A stretch of 64,000 nucleotides of DNA from Temnopleurus reevesii. Its lineage: Eukaryota; Echinodermata; Echinoidea; Temnopleuroida; Temnopleuridae. The DNA is taken from the NCBI GenBank assembly GCA_036244855.1, contig BQKZ01000245.1, forward strand, positions 107,649-171,648, given 5' to 3'. The translations under genes were made by a program, and so were the position numbers. This document shows positions 35,001 to 64,000 of this stretch, one piece after another (within the stretch, counting starts at the first letter, position 1; each line of letters opens with the position of its first letter). Below the pieces are notes generated by a model. It searched no databases. It saw only the letters and a list, made by a program, of their open reading frames with translations, and was not told the origin of the DNA.

Positions 35001-37132
35001 GAATTATTGTTAAATAATTGCTCATCTTCCAATAGGTATTTAAGACATTGTTTAATTTGTTTTCATTAAAAATATTATCAACTGCCAGATCCAAGAGTTT
35101 ATCTGAATGGTTGATGGTGCATATAAACTAAATTGGGAAAATATCAGGCTTTAAAATCAACGTTTAGTGCTTGAAACAAGCGAAAATCTAAAACGTCGCC
35201 TCCATAGGCTTTGTACAGGAATTAATGCGCCATCCTGACGCTTTAATTCAATGTACATAGATATCTTGATAGTGCATGAATAACTTCTTTATTTTTGGAT
35301 CCTCTGTTGATTTTTGATCTATCTGAATATATTTAGATAGGACAGACAGATTGGTTTGAGAATTTTTTAAATTATGCAACTGCAATGTGTGACAGTCTTT
35401 AAGTGCATAAGATGATGAGAATATTGATCTCAACACTTGGGATTTACCTCAACATTTTCTGCTACATCCTGCAGCCTTCCTCAGCGAAGTGACCAGATTT
35501 GACCTTCCTGACGTACATTCGTAACAAGCAATGATCAGGTTGTAGACACTCAGTGTGCTTCGCCTCCTATCTCGGTAGAGTGTAGGTCAAAGGGGGTAAC
35601 ATTGCTGAGAATGGTTACAGGACGTAGCCAAAATTTCAAGGTATTTCTTCAGTATTTTCAACCAAGACAGATGAACTTTCACAGTTTTTATTTATTTTGG
35701 TCAGAAGTTTGGTTGCTCATGCTGTATACAGAGGTGCTAACCTCCTGGAATATTCAAGACGATAGAAACCAACATATGAATGACCAAACTATTCAATCAA
35801 GTATTTTGTCCTCAAAAAAAGTATGCATTTATTGTTATCATGCATATTGTAGTGAGATAATTTTGGTTTAGGGGGTTGAGAGTATACTGGTTTACCGTAC
35901 AAATGTATGATGAATGTTAGCATAAGGCTTTGTACATGTAATGTTTACAGGGGTGTGAGAACATCTGCTCAAATATCACTCTTTTTGTTGAATTTGTATT
36001 TAAAACATCTGAAAAAAGGCTTTTAACCATGTCCCAAAAATCGGAATTCAGATTAAAATCTGTTTGGCGTTATATGTTGTCACAAACACTTCATAATTTT
36101 GCAACAGTTGAATACTTGTTAATGTTTTTTAGTTCTTATTTGCTCATCAAAGGCTAATCTACATGGATTAGCTTAGACATTGCAAGTGCAAAGTAAGATA
36201 TTTCAACAAATCAAGAATTTAATATGTCTAAATCCTAACAAACAGTTTGAAATTCAGAGCTAAGATAACTTTCTCCATTGTATCATTGTAGTGTAATGCC
36301 TGCCAATATGAACATGCAAATGAATGAATAAATTCCTTTAAAGAATCTATGTATCGCAATACTTATTTGACATATTTTGAGTCGTACAGGTACATTATAT
36401 CCGCAGAATTTGTATAATACTGCAAAGCGGGTTTTATTGGAATCCTGGGGTCAACGAGAACAACGAATATTGTTTCAATCTCCTGTACTTGTATCACATT
36501 TACCTACGTTAATTTTTTGTGTACCATCCAACATATTGAAATGTCCTGTGCCAGAATAGGGTCCATGGAGAGATTCAAATCAAGTTTTTTTTCTAATCCA
36601 AGTTTTGACCTTGTTTAATTCAAGTGATTGATATGAGAATATGCACTGTGATCAGAAGGGATAAAGGAAATGAATTCATTCAAGACTTCACAATAGCTTC
36701 ATGAACACAAAAGAATGTTGCTTGCCTGAACAGATGTGACACATGTTTGACATTTCTCCACAGAATAAGAGAGAAGGAATTTATTTTGCATGCATTCTAT
36801 CTATGGTGGATGCTTGAATGGAGGATGTGAACTTTGTCCAAATTCTTTTTCCCATCTGGTGTCTCTAATTTCCCTGGCCACCCACTCCCTCTCTTTCTCT
36901 CTCTTGCACAAAAAAAAAGTATTAAAGGGATATAAACATTAATGCATTGTAAATGAGATTATTCTTTTTGTAATCATGATAAAAATATGAACATCATATT
37001 TACACAGTAAACACTGACAATCAAATCAGTAATGTTGAGAAGGTGAACTTATCGGCAGATGAAGGTATAAAATTGCTACGTCAAGAGCCTGGGACATAAC
37101 ATATTAATTACTTAATCACACCTACATGTATG

Positions 37133-37203
37133 GTATACATTTTGCCAGACTTATGGCAAATATTCATTGTAGGTTTAATTGCATCTTTTATGTTACAGGC
37201 CCC
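37133..37203. mobile_element. GGGCCTGTAACA-family half element
   Basis: Matches only one half of the palindromic element at 29300-29428: CATTTTGCCAGACTTATGGC, then TTTAATTGCATCTTTTATG and the terminal TTACAGGCCCC. The other half is missing. Confidence 0.75.
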
Positions 37204-37663
37204 TGCTTGTGTAAAAAAAACATTATGTACTTCCAAAAATGACAAATTTATCCCTTTCTCTTTTCCCAATTTAGCAATTGAGAGCTCTATATACATTTTA
37301 ACATACCGGTATAAAATTACTAGTACAAGATGAAGAAAAAAAATCATCATAATTGACATTGCACACACAGACACACAAATATAACTAATGTCCATTCGAT
37401 TTGAAAATACAAATATTCAAATAAGTAAAGAAAATTATCAAGGTTAATTTCTTCAAAAAACTTCAATTCAAGGTAATCAAAAGCACATAACTCCCTAGCA
37501 GCAACTTTATGAGTAAACAAGTGGCAGGAATTTGAATAAAAGCTAGTTTTTAGACATTGATATGTTCAAAGATGATTTTTTTTTTTTTTTTTGGGGGGGG
37601 GGGGAAGTACAGTTATCAGCTTGAAGAGCAAGTGGCGTAAATGAAACAAAATACAAACACTGA

Positions 37664-37825
37664 GGTCGGAATTCACAAAGGTGGTTTATTTCTAGTCCAT
37701 GGTCTAAACCTGGTTTAAACCTTGGCATGGAAGAATGAATGCATCTATGCACATCTATGATTAAATTTAAACCACCTCTCGGTCTAAACCTGGAACAAAG
37801 TAAACCACCTTTGTCAATTCGGGCC
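37664..37825. mobile_element. Inverted-repeat element (GAATTxACAAAGGTGGTTTA termini)
   Basis: Left end GGTCGGAATTCACAAAGGTG-GTTTA and right end TAAACCACCTTTGTCAATTC-GGGCC are reverse complements with few mismatches. Inside, GGTCTAAACCTGG occurs twice and TTTAAACC has an inverted partner. Confidence 0.75.
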
Positions 37826-38460
37826 TGACAATCTACATTAACATGCATATGACTACTACCATAAGATGATAAACAGTGCAGTAAAACCTGCCTAATATAA
37901 CCTGTCTAAAAAGGTCAATTATTTCAGTTTCCACGTATGGCCAAGTATAAAGAATTTATTGTTTTTGGGGTGGTTATGAACAATATGATTAACGTTATAC
38001 CATATATGCACGAGTGTCCAGTCCCTTTAGCAATTTTGCTCAAGCCACAACATTGAATATTTCAAGCATATTTTAATATTATTATGTAGCCAAAATTCTG
38101 TAGTTTTGATTGAGGTACATATAAATTGGTAAGGTACCTGTGCACGAGTATATTTGATTAGCTATTGGCGATCTCAGAGCAACACGGGGCAAGGGTTGCC
38201 GGCCCCCTGCCTTGTGATTTGAGCCTCAATAAGGATTGTGCTGAAGCATACATGTATGTTCGCTTTTCAATGGGGGTACATACATGTATATGACATAGAC
38301 AAACTGCATGAGGCTGAGGGGCCGAGAACACCTGCAGGATTGGGTACTGTTGCCTAGTACTGGATTACTTTAAGACATGATACTTTCCCAAGTACAACAT
38401 ATCATTTCTATTGGGGTCTTTACAAAGAATTGGGACCCTGGAGCTTGACACAGTGTCTTA

Positions 38461-38621
38461 GGGGGTGTTGCTCAAAACATGAGATTGATTGCAGTTCAAG
38501 AGATTGGCAAGTGCCAATCAAATTCTTTGTTTCATGTGCATCTTGAAAAGAGTGCAGAGCGTAAAGGAATAAAAATATGCGTACCAATTTAAAATTGATC
38601 ACAAATTTTGTGCAACACTCC
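38461..38621. mobile_element. GGGGGTGTTG-family inverted-repeat element
   Basis: Starts GGGGGTGTTGCTCAAAACAT and ends with AAATTTTGTGCAACACTCC, an imperfect reverse complement. Its outer sequence, with preceding GTGTCTTA, matches the copy at 7517-7667. Confidence 0.75.
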
Positions 38622-38832
38622 AGGAGTAATATTGGTACATGTTTTACAAACAACAGGAAAAACAATTTCTTTACAATTTAGCAGCACCTTCTTGAAATCT
38701 GCCCAAATACACATTATTGGGAACAGTTCAAGATACAAGTATGAGGTTGTGGCGGCTTTGACCAATACTAAGATTAAGAGGACAGCATCAATCCCTGTTC
38801 ATAACTTTGGGGAAAGACCCATATCGAAAAAT

Positions 38833-39318
38833 AAAAGGAGAGTCTACCCTTCAATAGGAGCAGAAAAATTAGATGAACAGAACAAAAAAAAAGTTTGAGA
38901 AAAATTGGACAACTAATAAGAAAGTAATGAATGTTTATATATTTAGACAAATTGGCAACTGATGACGTCACAGGTGTACAACTGGCCATTGATTACATTC
39001 ATATCAATGTCATAAAATGTTCCTTTTTCCAAAAAAAATATGATTTCCTCAAAAGTTTAACCGTAGGATCAATATGATATACGTACTATTTGCATGCATG
39101 TTTACATTCATAAAGATTTTTGCAACTTTCTGTAAAAATGATGAATTTTTCACCATATTTGAAATGAAAACTCTGGTTAGTTGTGCACCCATGATGTCAT
39201 CAAATTGGCAACATCTCTGGAAATTTCCACTGATTTGCCACTTTTTTTTGTTTTACTCACCAATTTTTTTCTGCTTCTGTTAAAAGACTGTTATTTTTGG
39301 GTAGACTCTTCTTTTAAA
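38833..39318. mobile_element. Long inverted-repeat element (AAAAGGAGAGTCTACCC termini)
   Basis: AAAAGGAGAGTCTACCC at the left pairs with GGGTAGACTCTTCTTTT at the right. Further in, GGAGCAGAAAAATTAGATGA pairs loosely with CACCAATTTTTTTCTGCTTC, and AAATTGGCAACTGATGACGT pairs with CATGATGTCATCAAATTGGC. It is about 486 bases with no real coding frame. Confidence 0.6.
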
Positions 39319-39602
39319 GATAAAATATTACACTGCAAACATTAATAAAGGCATCATGTCACATAAAACAATTCATGATTTAAAATAGCACAGATCTCTT
39401 GAAATCTCAAAATAATTATCAGTGGAAAGCTGGTTCAAAATACTTTTTTTTCAAATTTTACTAAGTCTTTTAAATCCCAAAACATGAATACAGAAAGAAA
39501 TCATATGAATACATAAATGAATAAATACACAAAGTACTGGAATGTTACTTTTCAAGTAAGTTTTGACATAAAGATGGCGATACATCAGGCAAGGAGGTTA
39601 GA

Positions 39603-62595
<22,993 letters not shown>

Positions 62596-64000
62596 CTGCA
62601 ATTTTTCATGATGATGAAGTTAATTTAAAATTAAATGTAATGGCTTAACACTGTTGAGAATATTTAATAATTCGCTGATTCATCCATTGCAATATCAATT
62701 TTGTTAAACCCCCACAACAGGTGAAATCTCTTCAATAATTCTGTGGGTATTGTTCACACAATATAGTTTCTTGCCACAATGATATTTCTTGCCCTAAAGA
62801 TTTCTCAACTTTGACCTCCTTGGACAAAAATCTTATCAGTTCATCCTTTTACTATTACATAGACTAAATTCAAGTTGGATAAAAATTAGTCATATGAATA
62901 AGAGATGGTATCAGAAATCATAACTCCACATATGAATCATGGTTTAAATATATTGTATTTGGAAAACAAGATAGGATATCTTGCTGAATCATGAAAGCCC
63001 CGAGATGCACTCAAGAACAAGCCATGTGCGCCATGAAGTTCAAGCAGATCAGAAAATTTTCAATTTAGAACGTGAAGTTTGTGGACCAGAATGCAAAGTT
63101 TGTGATCCAAGACATCAAGATCACGACCACGGGATGTGAATTTTGCGTCTCGGTATCACGATTCAAGGTCTGGGATGCAGGATGAAAATATTGTGTCCAT
63201 AGAACATGGGTTCTGCATCCCTTGCTACACAGTTGGAGTCTAGTGTCATGTAATTCACATCCTGGGTCACAAACCTCCCGATCAGGACGGTGTTTGACCA
63301 AATCGTTTTCAAATTAAGAACGACTTCAGGAATGACTGGAGTATATTAATGAGTCTAATATGCATAAGATTCTTGGTCATTCAATACAAAGACTGATACC
63401 AGTTATGGGTAAAGTCGTTCTTAAAGTCGTTCTTAAAGTCATTCGTAACATGGTGAAACACCCACTCCCCTAATGTCAAGGAATTCACGGCGCATATGAC
63501 CTGGGTTTCGCATGACTTTAAAGATAGAATACTACTTTTGCAGCCTAAAATTTGACTTTCCAAGATTGTTGTGTTAGGTTGAAGAGTACTAAATGTTAGA
63601 ACTTATCACCAATCAATTAAGCACAAAGATACATCATTATAGGCACATTCATAGTTATTCTTCTCATAATGTTTCTATTCGGGCACCGAACTATTTCAAC
63701 GTACGTTCAAAATTCAAAACAGCCGTTAACCACTCGTTGACCAATAGCGCAATAGTCTCTCTCAGTGCGTATTCCGCATGGTGTGGCAGTGTATTGAAGT
63801 GCGCACTGTACGTGTTCTTACGTTTCGTGTGTGTGTGGTACCGGAATACGCTAGGAGTATCGCGGTACCGTTGGTTTCAAGATGAATTATGATATAATAG
63901 ATTTTTATTTGAATTAAATATTCTGGACTACATTTAACCAAAATACTTTAGAGAGGTTATTATTTTGGCATATCTGGGGTACACAACAAGTTGTAAGCAT
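62596..64000. other. TMEM67 intron at right edge
   Basis: No further meckelin exon was recognised. About 63060-63270 has imperfect inverted segments (GGGATGCAG / CTGCATCCC; GTTTGTGAtCC / GGGTCACAAAC) that suggest a decayed fold-back. AAAGTCGTTCTT is repeated three times at 63411-63448. The rest holds the element at 63517. Confidence 0.6.
63517..64000 (+). mobile_element. TTTAAAGGTA-family element, cut by window end
   Basis: Starts TTTAAAGATAGAATACTACT at 63517 and matches the complete copy at 42050-42638 throughout, without the 65-base internal duplication. By that alignment the right terminus should lie about 40 bases beyond the window. Confidence 0.88.

Larger units (their letters stand above)
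31437..39602. other. 3' UTR and intergenic space between convergent genes
   Basis: AT-rich with many AATAAA hexamers (for example 31842), so the SOWAH cleavage site cannot be fixed. It holds a tandem repeat (31776-32067), elements at 37133-37203, 37664-37825, 38461-38621 and 38833-39318, and a poly-T/poly-G tract at 37576. A retroelement-like tail (GTGCTATATTAAACATATG then TTATTATTATT) lies near 34682. No supported gene; the AT-rich open frames at 33928-34533 lack any coding signature. Confidence 0.6.

Noticed and set aside
38608..39283. Open frames near the TMEM67 3' end
   Set aside because: They lie in an inverted-repeat element and differ in frame; no domain match.

Overview
This is a window of AT-rich invertebrate animal nuclear DNA. 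Small GC-richer exons with clean GT-AG splice sites lie in long AT-rich introns full of small inverted-repeat elements, microsatellites and minisatellite arrays. Gene content (a multi-exon sosondowah ankyrin gene, meckelin, and an intronless NRY-type rhodopsin-family receptor) and the repeat style fit a marine deuterostome, most likely an echinoderm. That assignment is inference. One ambiguous base (12406) shows this is assembled genomic sequence.

Layout. Positions 1-905 hold a fold-back element and a possible orphan 3' terminal exon (811-905). Positions 906-10254 show no convincing gene, only repeats. Positions 10255-31436 (+) carry the 3' part of a SOWAH-family gene: three ankyrin-region exons (10255-10341, 16095-16167, 16734-16814) followed by three mutually exclusive ways to end the protein. 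These are read-through of the third exon to a stop at 17074, a separate exon at 20363-20505, or a chain of four exons (29158-29181, 29776-30014, 30623-30693, 31364-31436). Splice phases agree at every junction. Positions 31437-39602 are 3' UTR and intergenic sequence with repeats.

Positions 39603-62595 (-) carry 22 exon positions of TMEM67 (meckelin, the ciliary transition-zone membrane protein). They encode about 745 C-terminal residues; the N-terminal cysteine-rich part lies beyond the right edge. The reading frame was followed through every exon. Two of these exon positions are occupied by tandem duplicated exons (46732-46872 with 47189-47329; 55765-55914 with 56000-56155), all open and in phase 0. 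A frameshifted third relic of the first pair sits between its copies. SOWAH and TMEM67 are convergent, with stop codons about 8 kb apart.

An intronless class A GPCR (50874-51983, +) is nested antisense inside the 5.7-kb TMEM67 intron at 48022-53738.

The non-coding DNA is crowded with short non-autonomous elements. At least four families recur within the window: one with TTTAAAGGTA termini (three copies), one with GGGCCTGTAACA termini (four), one with GGGGGTGTTG termini (two), and a tRNA-derived SINE-like unit (one plain copy, one head-to-head fold-back). There is also a higher-order tandem array at about 21990-23540. No transposase or reverse transcriptase gene, CRISPR array, rRNA or intact tRNA was found.
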